NCBI GenBank assembly: GCA_025200525.1
Contig: CM045758.1
Coordinates: 66,028,598-66,092,597 of the forward strand
From: Camellia lanceoleosa
Taxonomy: Eukaryota; Streptophyta; Magnoliopsida; Ericales; Theaceae
Length of the DNA stretch: 64,000 bases
Direction: 5' to 3'
The position numbers and the translations under genes were made by a program. How positions within the stretch are numbered: the stretch's first letter is position 1; the number at the start of each line of letters is the position of its first letter. Of the stretch, positions 1-12,800 are shown piece by piece. The notes under the pieces are model-generated. The model was not told the origin of the DNA, searched no databases, and worked only from the letters and a program-made list of their open reading frames with translations.

Positions 1-246
1 AAATAAAATAAAAAAAATTTAGTGAAAGGAGTTTGATCTCTATAATAAAAGAAAATATTATTTCAACTAAGATACGAATGGACTTGGGTACATACTAGGT
101 GTGTCTAAATCGCCAAAATTAAAAAGAAAAATTTGGATACGTGTTTGATGTACCCGATCGTATGCAAAAGTACCATCTACAGTATCATACGCCGGTGAAG
201 TATCCAATCTGAGTACAACATGTTTTCAAAGTACTCAAGCTTCATA

Positions 247-408
247 GGTTTTTGTTATGACCCATTGTGGTGTTAGTTATAACTTGGTTATGACTCATCG
301 TGGTTTTATTGTGGTGTTGGTTATAACTAGTTATAACTCATCGTGGTGTTAGTTATGACCATTTGTGGTTTTGTTATGACCTTTTGTGGTTTTTATTTTA
401 GTTATGAC
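247..408. repeat. GTTATGAC/TGTGGTGTT degenerate repeats
   Basis: This is a degenerate repeat built of GGTTATGAC(C/T)CAT and TGTGGTGTT words. Related stretches lie at 1596-1670, 2690-2814, 27600-27685 and 30106-30200. Together they look like pieces of an old dispersed family that has repeatedly been hit by other elements. Confidence 0.6.
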
Positions 409-1595
409 TAAGGTTGTTAAGATTGGGATCCTACACAGGATCGTGTTAGGGGTCAGTTGGATCAGATCGTAGGATCGGATTAAGGATCGTAAGATCCTAC
501 TAAAATGATAAAAAAAAAAAATTTAAAAAAAAAAGCAATAAATTTTATATGACTAAGTAATATTATCAAAACATATATAGAATGATCCCAAAAAAAAAAT
601 ATATATATATATATAAAGCAATTAAAGGTAGCATTTAAACATTTTTTCTCAAAAATAATAACATAACATAACATAATAAAAGAAAAGAAAATACCAACAC
701 TTGCACAACATTCTCATTGTTTCTTAATGAAAGGAAGACAAACTAAATAAGGGAAGAACAAATAAAATACTAAAATAAGTCATTATTGTCGCCGAAACTT
801 TCATCATTGCCGAAATCAACATTAATGTCATTGCCACAGTCATCATCATCACCCACGGTATCATCCAACTCCTTAATGTCTTCACCAATAGTAGCATTTT
901 TAAAATTAAAAGAGCTTTTTTTCCAACATAAGTTCAGGGAAAAAGAACCAAAGTAGAAGGAGAGACCAAAAATAAATAATAAATAAAAACTAAAAAAAAG
1001 AGTACACAGCAAGAGGAAAAAAGAATGAAGAACCAAGAAAAATGAAGAACACCAGAGAGAGAGAGAGAGAGAGCAGAATACTATCCTAGAAAAAGAAGTT
1101 GGAAGAAGAAAAAAAGGGTGATTCGATTTGATTCAAATCGAACAAAGAGAAGAAGAAGAGCAGCGAAGAAGAAGAAGATCAATAGAAAAAGAAAGAGAGA
1201 GAGAGAGAGAGAAGATTCAAATAGAAGAAGAATAATAGTACCTGGTTCTAGAAAATCTGAAGCTTTGAGGTCAATCTCTTTTCACAACTTGTTTTTGTGA
1301 GAATAATATTAGTATAGTATATACTATGTGAATATTAGTTCTCACGATTGAGAATAATATTAGTATAGTATATATTATGTGAATATTGTTTTCATAGTTT
1401 TACCCTAATACATGTGATCTTCAACTTAGAGTAATATTTTTGACTTAAAGCTAGCAAAAAGCCCTCTTAAGCGAGGATCGCAGAGAATCTCAATCGATAC
1501 AATCCTATAGGCCCGATCCAAAGTACAAGTTGGATCGAATTGTATATATTGGATCATACGATTCTACAATCCGGATCGCAATCTTAACAACCTTA
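409..1595. mobile_element. TIR DNA transposon, non-autonomous, hAT-like
   Basis: The 1187-bp element has 17-bp perfect terminal inverted repeats (TAAGGTTGTTAAGATTG) that continue imperfectly a few bases inward. It is flanked by an 8-bp duplication GTTATGAC (401-408 and 1596-1603). The 8-bp duplication suggests the hAT superfamily. GGATCG/CGATCC words cluster just inside both ends. The interior has GA microsatellites (about 1053-1076 and 1195-1212) and an acidic minus-strand open frame (770-1036) of no recognised family, so no transposase is visible. Confidence 0.8.
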
Positions 1596-1603
1596 GTTAT
1601 GAC

Positions 1604-2688
1604 CAAAGAGATCTTTGATTATGCCTCCGTGATATTTGGTTATAACCCTTGAGGTTTCAAAACGATTCTTGATGATTATAACGGTTGCAATGGTGCAAAT
1701 CGATTCTTGAGTATAAAAGGCATAACTAACGGTTATGATAACAAAAGAATTTTTTAAATTTTTCACATAATTTGAAAAAAACTTGCTGATACGCATATAT
1801 ATATATATTTTTTTCAAAATCACATTTATTATGGTTTAAAACAAATTTTGATCAATTTTTATTAATTTTTAATTATGATTCAATATATTTCATATTTTTA
1901 AATCACTATAAAAGGAATTTTTTACATTTTATTTTAATACTTAATGACTTTAAAAATAATTGATTTTAAATGTTTACAAAATTATTTTTGACCAATACTT
2001 GAAGTAACTAAGAAAAAAATATTTACAATTATTAAATGAAACGATTATAAAAATAAATATTGTGCCATAAACAAAAATTATTTTTGAGCTAATATTTTTT
2101 TTTTAAAAAACAGTTTTTTAGACAACACTTTATAGCTAACTAAATAAAATTATTTACAATTAAGTATTAAATGAAATAATTACAAAAATAAAAATTGTGC
2201 CATAAGCAAAAATTATTTTTGAGCCATTGATTTTTTTTTAAAGACATTTTTTAGACAACACATTACAGTAACAAAATAAAAATATTTATAATTAAATATT
2301 AAATGAAATTATTATAAAAATAAATGCAACCACTGCTTATATATTCTTTATTTTACATATTAATGTAATGAAATAAAAATAAAAAAATAATAATAATAAT
2401 AAATTATATAAAAAAAAATTCATACAAGGTTTTTTTCTTTAGATTTAGATCACTTGAGTATTCATTCTTTTTTGTAAGCTTTTTTTTTTTTTTGGAAAAG
2501 AAACTATTCAGAATATTGTAAGATGTGTAACGGTGTATAACGGGCCGTTACGTTACCACTACGGCCGTTACATAACACTGAAACGATCATTACACATGTG
2601 AATTTCGGTCCCACTGCAAAAACAGGTGTAACGAGTAGCGCCTACCACCGCAATTGTTACGTAACACCACTTGTTAAAACCTTACCCT
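1604..2688. other. AT-rich DNA with a GTAAC-rich inverted-repeat patch
   Basis: The stretch is mostly low-complexity A/T. At 2521-2680 there is a patch of TAACGGGCCGTTACG-type palindromes and GTTACGTAAC, resembling eroded Mutator-like terminal repeats. No ends or duplication could be set. Confidence 0.4.
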
Positions 2689-2814
2689 TGGTTATGACTC
2701 ATTATAATATTAGTTATGATCTATTATGTAATTATTTTGGTTATAACCGAAAAGGTCTTTGATTACTCCTTAAGTGGTGTTTGGTTATGACCCATTGTAC
2801 TTTTTTTATTATGA

Positions 2815-2954
2815 CTAAAGGGGTTGTTTGGGTTAATCTACGATAACACATCTTTTTATCTTATTTGAATCACATCACCTCTCTACCACATTGCAAATCT
2901 TTCGTAAAAAATCAAAAAATATACATATTTAGATCATTCCGAACAAACCCTTAG
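2815..2954. mobile_element. MITE, about 140 bp
   Basis: The ends are CTAAAGGGGTTGTTTGG and, inverted, CTAAGGGTTTGTTCGG. They are flanked by TTATGA at 2809-2814 and 2955-2960. The interior is non-coding and AT-rich. The superfamily is uncertain. Confidence 0.6.
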
Positions 2955-3539
2955 TTATGATATTTTTGGTATCAACACTACAAATGTCATAAATTGCATA
3001 TAGTACACACCCCAAAAAGGGGTGTGTATTGTAGAATGACCCTTTAGACAAATATATAGAAGTATGTTTCCTCCACTACTATTAAAATTCAAAAGTCTTC
3101 AGGTTCGGATAAAATTTTCCTATATGACAGCAACCAAAACCTATGTATGTTCTGTACATGACTAGAAGTGTGGCACACACTACACTCATGCACTTTACAA
3201 CACCCTATCAATTGAATTTTATCTTTTATGTTTTTTTTCCCAATATGTATTTCTCTACTAGCCTCCACTCCACTCCTTCTCTTTTCAGTTGCTCATTGAA
3301 TCACTCAAAAGTGGCAAGTTATAGATATTCCCTACTTATTTATACTTGACAGGAAAATATACAATCAAATTATTAACTACATGGATTAAAAATGACAGGG
3401 CTTGGAAAAAGGGAATACCAAACTGGGGTGAGGTGTTCCGAAAACCAAAATACATTTACTTGAGAAAATACTTCACTAAAGTTGAATTTCAGCCAGGAGA
3501 CATTACCAGTTTAAAATTTATCCTCATAGGATATTAGAG
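2955..3539. other. Downstream flank and possible 3' UTR of SMC2
   Basis: No gene is visible. A perfect hairpin lies at about 3009-3033 with a 10-bp stem (TACACACCCC, loop AAAAA). The stretch from about 3300 to 3539 is the likely SMC2 3' UTR, but no poly(A) signal was assigned with confidence. Confidence 0.4.
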
Positions 3540-6500
3540 TCACTTATTTGGCTTAGATGCCACGGTTCTCTGCACAGTAGAAACACCGTCCACAAACTTT
3601 GTCCGGAAAAGAACATTAGCATTGTTGAACATGCCTTCTTTCAAAGAAACCACAATGAACTGCAGTAAAAAGACCAAAAAGAAGTTATAACAAAAGAAGC
3701 CAAACTAAATATGGTAAATTTGGAAGATATTGTCATAAATCTGTTATCAAGAAATGTTAACTGCTGTGATGACTAGGGGCAGATTTGATGCCTTATGGCT
3801 CACTAGTTTCTGTTTCTGACAGCAGCAAACACATTTTTGAACAAGTTAAATATTCCGGTTCTCTCTTCTAGTAAAACTTCAGCAATACTTAAAACATTAA
3901 TTATAGACAGTTACTTGAACAAGTAGAGCTGTAAATTAAGATTGCATCGATTCTACCTGTCAGGATTGACAGGGCCAGAGCTAGCTAAACCTTTTGGGGA
4001 GAACAATTGCTTGAGAACTGACTAAAAGTTTGTGGATTAAGAAAAATAAAAAAAAAGCAACAAACATCAGTGATCACAAGAAAGAATATCAAACCTGTGA
4101 ATGTGGAAAGTGAGTTTTGATCATTCTTCCAATGTTCTGGGTGTGGCTTAGATCAAGAGCTGCATCAACCTGTCAAACAATAGTAGAAACAACAAACTTG
4201 AAGATTAAGACAAGTGTGCAATCTACACGAGTAGAATCCAGCGAGCAATTTGCTGAACAAGAACAAAATGAAATATATAAAATAAAATCAAATAAGAACT
4301 TATTAAAAGACAAATAAACAAAGTCAAAACATTATTTCTGGAAGAATTAACATCTTGCCAAGGAAAGAGAAGGCAAGTCTGAATTGTGAATATACATGGC
4401 TCCAATTTCATAAATTCAAGTTACTAGTAAGATGCACCAAAGTAGAGTGAACTTTCCAAGTTCATTCACCTTGTGGAGAACCTGATTCTAGAAGTATCAA
4501 AACAAGTACCTAGCTCAGCAAAAGTCTCTTAATCCATAAAGTAACTGTAGGGGGAAAAAAACATGAATCTACGTCTACAGCATTACAAAGCAGATGACAG
4601 GTAACATTGTATTGGTCAAATCAAACATCGTAGGATTTAAGAGCCAGGAAAAAAATGCAGATAAATAAATTGCACCCTCACCTCTCAAAACAAGCAGTAC
4701 AAAGTGATCTAATTTAGCTATCCAAAGTGATCTAATTTCTCAATTACTTTCTTGAAGGATTCTTTAAGAGGAAAAAAATCAAATACAATGAACTAAAATA
4801 TAGGGAGAAAATGTTAAAAAATCTCCCATAATGCACCTAGAAATTTGCTTTACATGATTAATTTGAATGGGAAAAAAAAAAAGACTAAATTTTATCTTCA
4901 GTCCGGATAACATAATTCTTGACATAGGACACATACAAAAGTATACAAAAACCAACCTAATAACCTGTGCAGCTGTGCTATAGGTTTACATTGTGAAGTT
5001 TCCTAAAGGACAGTCTATATACTTGGTTTCAAATCCTATGCAAGATTGTACTCTACTATGACACATGAACACGGACATGTGACAAGATATGGACACATAA
5101 ATTTTCAAATAATTTAGGATACAACGTGTGGGGGACACATGCAAAATATATAATTTTTATATTTATCATATGTCATATTTAAGGATAAATAATTATTATA
5201 TTTCATATATATGAATATTTAAACCAAAGACAATAAATTTTGAAGTCTAAAGGAGGAGAATAGGAGATTTTATTTATTTTATTTTATCATTGGATTCCAA
5301 GCTATTTTAGTCATACTTGCAACGTGTTTTATGTGTGTCTTAAAGTGTTAAGAAGTGTCCAACAAGTGTCGTGTCATGTCAGTGTCCAACACAGTGTTGG
5401 ACACAACACATTATCTTTTAGAAGTGTCCACGCTTCTTAGGTACTCTATATACATAGTTAAATAGCAAATGATGTAAATCGATCTAAAAAATCATGTGTT
5501 AGAACAAACCAAAGTCATCTAATGGAAAATAACATGTATATTATAGAGTACACAAATTAGAAATGAAGCATACCAACAACTCTATTTCAAGGACCTAAAC
5601 AAGTTATGTACCTCATCCAATATATAAAGTGGAGCTGGTTTGAACAGAAGAAGTGCCAGAATTAGAGAAAGTGCAAGTAAAGATCTTTGTCCTCCACTAA
5701 GTTCTGACAGGGACTGTTTCCAAACACCTCCAAAGGCAACACGAACCTCAAGACCATCTAAGAAGTTGCCTCCCTCAGGAGGTTCTAGCTTTGCCATTGT
5801 GCCAGGTAATAGGGTAGAAAATATGGACCCAAAGTCACTAAAAAGTACACATTTTGAAGAGTAAGTACAGAGCTTCTGCAGCTTCAAATGTTGGAAGTAA
5901 CATGAAATTTTTTTAGATAAATGATTGGTTTTAACTTACTTGTTAACCTTAACCCATGTAACTTTCAGTGTTTCTTTCTTCTTTTCATCAAGCTCTTCAA
6001 TCACCATCTTGATTTTTGACTTGTCATTCTATGCAATATGAACTCTGAATCACTAAAGATCTTTTGGTGCAAAATAAGCAAAGATATTTAGGTAGAACGA
6101 AGTTAGAACAGTTCAACTGTTACAAACCTCAATGATGTTCTTCTTTGATATTAAATCATTGTACTCATCTTCTGCTTTCTCAAACATTGCCATAACTTTC
6201 TTGTTGACTCGTTTCTCAAGGCTTAAATACACAAGAGAAAAAATGTGTCAAGAACTTCTGCTTCATTCATAAAAGCTGCAGAAAAATTCTCAGATACACA
6301 CCCTGATTGCTCAGCTTGTAGCTTTTCAAAAGCATCCCTTGCTTTACGAGGATCACGGGATTCAAAATCATAATCCGTCCCACTTTTTCCGAAGAGCTGT
6401 TTCTCAGATGTTATCCAAGCATGCTTCTCAATCAGTTTTTCGACCTTCAAGGAGCAATCTTTCTGTTCCATCTCCATCCGTTTTACCTGCCACCCAAAAT

Positions 6501-9500
6501 GGAAAAAGAAAAGTACAGAAAGAAAGAGGACAATTGGGTAGCAGCCAGAACCCGGAGAGAACGCATTTGAGGCGCTTAACACATTACCTCATTTTCCATC
6601 TTCTTTCTCTCAAGATTTGTCTCACTAATTTTGCATTGAAGTTCCTGCTGCTCCCTGATAATGCAACTAATCTGTGCATCACACTCCTTCATCTTTGAGC
6701 GAAAAGATTGAGCTCAGATTGTGCCTGATCATGAGAATTTCTTATGGAAGCAATCTGCAGGAGAAATGGATAAGTCATTTATTTCTTCTTTCTTTTTCTT
6801 TTCTTTTTTTTTAGAAAATAAATTGACGGGAACCACATTGAAAAAGAGACTCGGTTGTTTACCCTGGTTTTATGTTCATCTACTTCTGAAGTAAGATTGT
6901 CAATAAGCTTCTTCAGAGAAACTAACTGACTCTCCAAGGATGCACATTCCTGTTTGACCGCTTCCATTTCCATAATAAGCCTCTCCTTCTCATTTTCATG
7001 CCCCTACTAGCATGCACAACAAAGTCAAAAGGAACTCCAAAGCTATTGAGACTTTAATGCACATAATTGATAACAAAAAACAGTTCGCAGTTGTCATGCA
7101 ATGCGTGATACAAAGCAGTTGTATTGCAACTATTGGTGTCAGATAAAGAGACCTATACCTCATATCAAGCTAATGTGAGAAAATCAAATTGAAGCACAGA
7201 AGGAAGTAAATCACATATTACAAAAACCATGGGGGAAATCAAGGAAATCAGGAAAAATAATTCTGGACAGCAAACCACTCAATAAATATTCACTCTTTTG
7301 TTTCTGTCCATATTTAACAAGCCTGGGCCTGGGCCATTTTAAATTGAGTACTTCCATTTCAAAGTTTACATTACTGTTTGTAGGACTTGATTGAAGCTTT
7401 GATTAACCAGCTTAGGGTATGATATAAAATCATCCCTTATTTATAGATGAAATTAGGGTTTACAAGAGAGACAAGATAGGCCTTGAGGGCATAGAATAAT
7501 ACAATCCCCTAATATAATGCAACTTTCGGTGAATAAAAAATGCAACACTTTCGGCTAATATATTATATGCTAACATTGATACCATGCACTTCACAACATA
7601 GAACATAACATAATAAAAGCCCAGACCCAAGCCAAGTATTGTCATGTAGATAGTTTCCACAATCAATAAAAAAAACTACTATTTTGACCCTGAGGTAAAG
7701 GAGAATGTATGACATTAGTATGTTGGAGACTCTGTAGCCTGTGCTATGCAGCTAGGATCTGCGAAAGTCCTTTGTACATAGCTCTAGATAAGTTTTGTAG
7801 GATTTTGTACGGAGAAGTTTAAAAGTTGCAATGATATAATGGCAAAACACATGCATTTAGAATTACTAATGAGGTTTCCTTTTATAATAATATGCTGGTA
7901 CGAAGCATATTTTTATATCCATGCGACTCCATTGAGTGCCTATTAACTTGTCTGAGAGCTAAGTGGAAAGATAGAACTTTCATTCTAATACAACACTTGG
8001 TTGCAAATACTGCATAAGTTTATTTTAAATATGTTCGTCAGGCAATATTTCATACGCTCAAGTCAGCAATTTCAACACCAACCTTGAGCTCCTTGGTAGC
8101 TGATTGCCCCTGAGCTTTTATTGCCTTGATCTTTTCTCTAAATCTTTGAGCCTGCCATTCCGATTATTAGCATGTTCACTGATTGATTTTTCAAGCGATG
8201 ACACTGTAGTTATGCATTTTTCAAACAAAAGTTGCTTTTCACTGGCAGCAGATTTTGCTTCTGAAAGCTCCTGCTCAATCCTTTTACAAGCTCACCAAGC
8301 TATAATACACCCATCAAGTAAACAAATAAAATGAGGTGGTAAACAGAAAAATAAGTCAGTATTAGTAATGGATTGAGCTAAACAAGAAGTAAATTTCCAC
8401 TTCACAGTGCTATATCAGAGGCCAAACCACACAACCTTATGATGTTCATTCTGCTCAGCCCTGCTCTGGAATAATGAAAGATCATAAGACTTAAGTTCCA
8501 ACTGTGCCTTAAGGTCCTTACACTTTTTCTGAAGAGGAAGGAGACCTGCAATCTGAAAGTCAAGGGAAAAAAAAAGATAACAGCGAATAAAAATCAGCAT
8601 TAAGCAGCATGAGTGGCTACTTGCTGTCAAAGTATATAAAATAAAAGTTAAGTGCTTTTAAAAAATTCCTTGTTTTTTTTACAATGTTTACAAAATGAGT
8701 AATGTTGATGATTTATTTTATTTTAAGCACTATGTTTATTTTTATAAGTACATAAATACATAAAATAAGATATCAAATTAAATAAAATGAATCTTATGAT
8801 TCACCATTCACTATGTTAACAAAATGATTCACGATTCAATTCGCGGTTTGACAACAATGGCTATATTCTCAATTAAATTAAATTAAATTCATATTTTTTT
8901 ACTTCAACATCCTATGAAGCATGGGTACTCTCAAAATATTATCCTACGGCATGGGAACACTTCGAATACTTTTCTAGGTGCGTCAGCATAAATGCAACTT
9001 TCAAAAAATATAACGTTACTATAACAACTATATTAAACCTATTTTTAAAAACTTTAAATAAGTGTATTTTGGCAATTATAAAAAATTCTAAAAATAATTG
9101 GGGTTCTTTTTTGGCTTCCTTTTCTCTCGACTCTACTTCTCTCTATCTTCTTCTCTATTTTTTCAACAACCCTCCATCTCTTGGAGTACCTATCTTTATC
9201 TCTATTTTTCTACCCTCTCTATCTATTGTTCTCTATTTTTTTACATAAAAATGTATTTCTTTATGGGCATACCCCTATTTTTTAGGTTTTGACATATTGG
9301 CCTACCCATCCCCGTACCTACACTTGTGCTTCCTAGACCCTATCCCATGTTAGTTTAGGTCTTCTTCCCCCTAACATTTTCATTTTTGGTTATCATATCA
9401 CTTTTGGTTATCATTTTCATTAATCGTATCGCACATGGCCAAACCATCTCAACTTGTTCTCTCTTAACTTATCTTCAATTGGTATTATTCCTACCATTTC

Positions 9501-9809
9501 AAAAATGTATTCATTTCTAATTCTATATTTCCTAGTCTTACTATACATCTATCTAAGCATTCGTATCTCAGTTACACTCATTTTATGAATATTTTGTTTT
9601 TAGCTGCCCAACATTTTGTTCCATAAAACATCACCGGTTTATAATTGTTCTATAAAAATTTTCTTTCAATTTTGTTGGTATTCGCCGATCAAAGATTAGA
9701 TCCCCTCTGCTTGAGCTAACTCTTACTATTCTAACATAATAAAATAAAAATGTATTTGTTATGCAAAAAATGAAGAAATAATTATTATTTTGCATGTATG
9801 CATATAACA

Positions 9810-9847
<38 letters not shown>

Positions 9848-12800
9848 CATTGTGTCCAAATGTGTCGAACATGCATCCAAATGTATCATCTTTTTTGTCA
9901 AATTTTTCAAATTTTTACAATTGAACATGCTTCAAACACTTGGGGACACATGTGTCCATCGCCCCACATGGAACACATTGCAATTTTCAGAATATAAAGC
10001 TTTTAAATAATAATTAGAAAAAGAAAAAAATATATATGCATTTATAGCTGAATATCCCTCTTCTAAACTTTTTAATTTTAAAAATCCCAAAACTTTACAT
10101 TTCTTTATGAATATATATTCTTTTAAAATCTACATCAATATTTTTTTGCTAACATTTCTTTTTTAAAATGTAGAATGTGAAAAGTGAATTCTTACTGTTT
10201 TAATATAATAAAATATAAATTTATTTGTAACGTATAAAATGAAGAAATCATTATTATTTGCACACATACATATAAGAATATATACATATATATATATATA
10301 TCGTTGTGTCCCAATCATGTCATGTAGTTTTTATTTATTTTTATTTTTTTGAAAATTGTTGTCTTGGTGTTTCCATTTCATGCGAATCTGGGTTTTGTGT
10401 CCATAAACATGCTTCTTAGCTCATCCACTTCATTTGTTCAAATAAAGAGTAATGTTCAAGATTGACCTTGGCATCAATTTCAGATAGCCTCTTCTGATGA
10501 ACAGAAAGTTTTAATTCAGCCTCTGCCAAAGCATGAAGCTGCCTTAACAGATCACCCCCACCCTGCAAAATTTAAGTAATTTAGTCAGTCAGATTACTAG
10601 AAGTAGATGGGAAAATTAAAAGCGCCTTGCTGCACAGAAATAACAGTAAATACGAATTTAGCTTTTCAACACAATCTTGTCAGCAAAAAATATTTAAAAA
10701 TAAATAAAAACAACTAAAATTTCATAATTGAATTAGCATTTGTCAAGTCAGTGTGGACTTGAAAAGAATAGTAAATAACAACTGAACAACACTATAAATC
10801 ATTATCACCCTCAGGATCAGGCAAAAGCATTGTTGTGGACACTTTAATCGAAGAACAAGATCTATTACTTACTTGCGACTTCCACCTGTCAGAAGTCCAC
10901 TTGGCTGAAATATATCACCCTCAAAAGTGACACTTGGGGTGCCAATTTCCCTATTAAAAGCAACCTATGGACCAGTCATTGAGTGAAATTCAGATTAAGA
11001 ACAATCATATTAAAATAAAGAAATAAATAAAAACTTATTCAAGGTACAAAGGTTTGAAATTGAAGGTAAAAGGCAATAAGCGAATGATGTGGACATGCAT
11101 GAGCTGAAAATTAAGTTTAGACAAACACCAAAACTAAGGGTCAGCTTATTAAGTTAATATAAATAATATACTGCTTTATGTAGAATAAGTACATTTTTTT
11201 GTGTAATAAAGTCATTGGTGCAGAGAGTCTGTCAATGTCACTGATTTCAAAACAAAATGAATGCTGAATCGATCATTGACAAACACTGTTTAAGATAAGG
11301 TGCTGAAGTCCGAAACATGGCCAAACACTGCAGAAGTGTGAGTGAAACACAGTAAAAATACTAATAAATCTGTCTTTGCTACACAGAGAAATTAACTTGT
11401 TATCATCTTAAACATGGAAGTATATCTTCATGTGGAGTAGAATATGTTTTAAATTATGAAATTGAAATAATTTTATAATTAACTCCACTAAGAACTACAC
11501 AGAAAAGTAGTAGAGATAGAAGTAACAAAATTTAACACTTTAGCATATCAATTGAATGGAACCAAAGTAACAAGATTGCATTGAAGGATGAAATTTTTAA
11601 TCATCAATTCCAAATTTTGATAACCAAATCCAGTATTGCATGCTCTATTACTCTTTGTAGTTTTGTTTAGTGAACTAAAATTCATGTAAATCAAAAGTAA
11701 CAGTTGCACTCAACTTTAACTTGACCAGAACATAGCAGGAACAAAATTTAAGGGGAAAAAAACATAATTCAACTTCAAAAAGCAATTTACAATATTAGAA
11801 TTTATCATCAAGAAAAGCACCTCAGGAAAAAACATTTCTAAAGAAGACTAACCTCCCTCGCTGCATCAATAGTTTTGCAAACAAAGATTGAACCAAATAC
11901 GTATTCCATGGCACTCTGCAATGCAAAATGCAAAAGTTTTGTTAATTGGTAATAAACAAAATGCAACTAACCCGAGCAAAAAAGTTCAGTATTCCAACTA
12001 AAAACATACACATGTGAATGTTAATGGGACTTTGGCTGATTCTTAGCCAGATAAATATGGTTCATGGTGACAAACCAACCCAAGCTATATGTCCCAATCA
12101 AATGGGGTCAGCCATATAAATACTTTATCATTATTCTACTCTCTCAAGGGTTATATGCCGAATCAAAAACTAAACAAAAAATAAAATCATGATGGTACAA
12201 CAATAAATAAATAAAATAAAATTAAAAAAAGGCAATTGCCAAAAACATTCCAACACAATTGTACATGCACAAAACATTGGCTTGTCGCCAGCATCACGAA
12301 ACATAAAAATTCAATGAGCAACAAAAGGATAGGAATAACAATAATAGCATATGTGGAATCATACCCTCAGTTCCTCGTCATATCCTACCAAAGACAGTGC
12401 CACTTCTGCATTCCCTTTGCCAACCTGAAAGAGAGCAGTAATCTTGTAACAAATACAATCAATCACAGGAGATAAATGTATAAAGAAAGCAAAATACAGA
12501 AACAAACCAATCTAACAGCAGCATTTTGCACTCTATGAGGGACAGGATGGGATTGAATTTTGTTTAGAGGGATTATTGTTACTCGTCTTCGAAGATCACC
12601 ATTTTGAAGCAGTTGCTTGCCAGTATTTTCTGTGTCTACTATAATATTAAACAACTTTCCCCCTGCTGCAACCTGAACAGGAACTCAGCATAAGGGTCAG
12701 TAAGTAGTGAATGTTTAGAAAACATCAAAACTTGGCAACAAAATATACAACTTCTAAAATAAACAAACTATATGACAGCATGCATGGCCAACCTCTAAGG

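Noticed and set aside
9794..10010. Overlapping open frames with Tyr-Ile runs
   Set aside because: They are translations of a TA microsatellite inside SMC2 intron 10.
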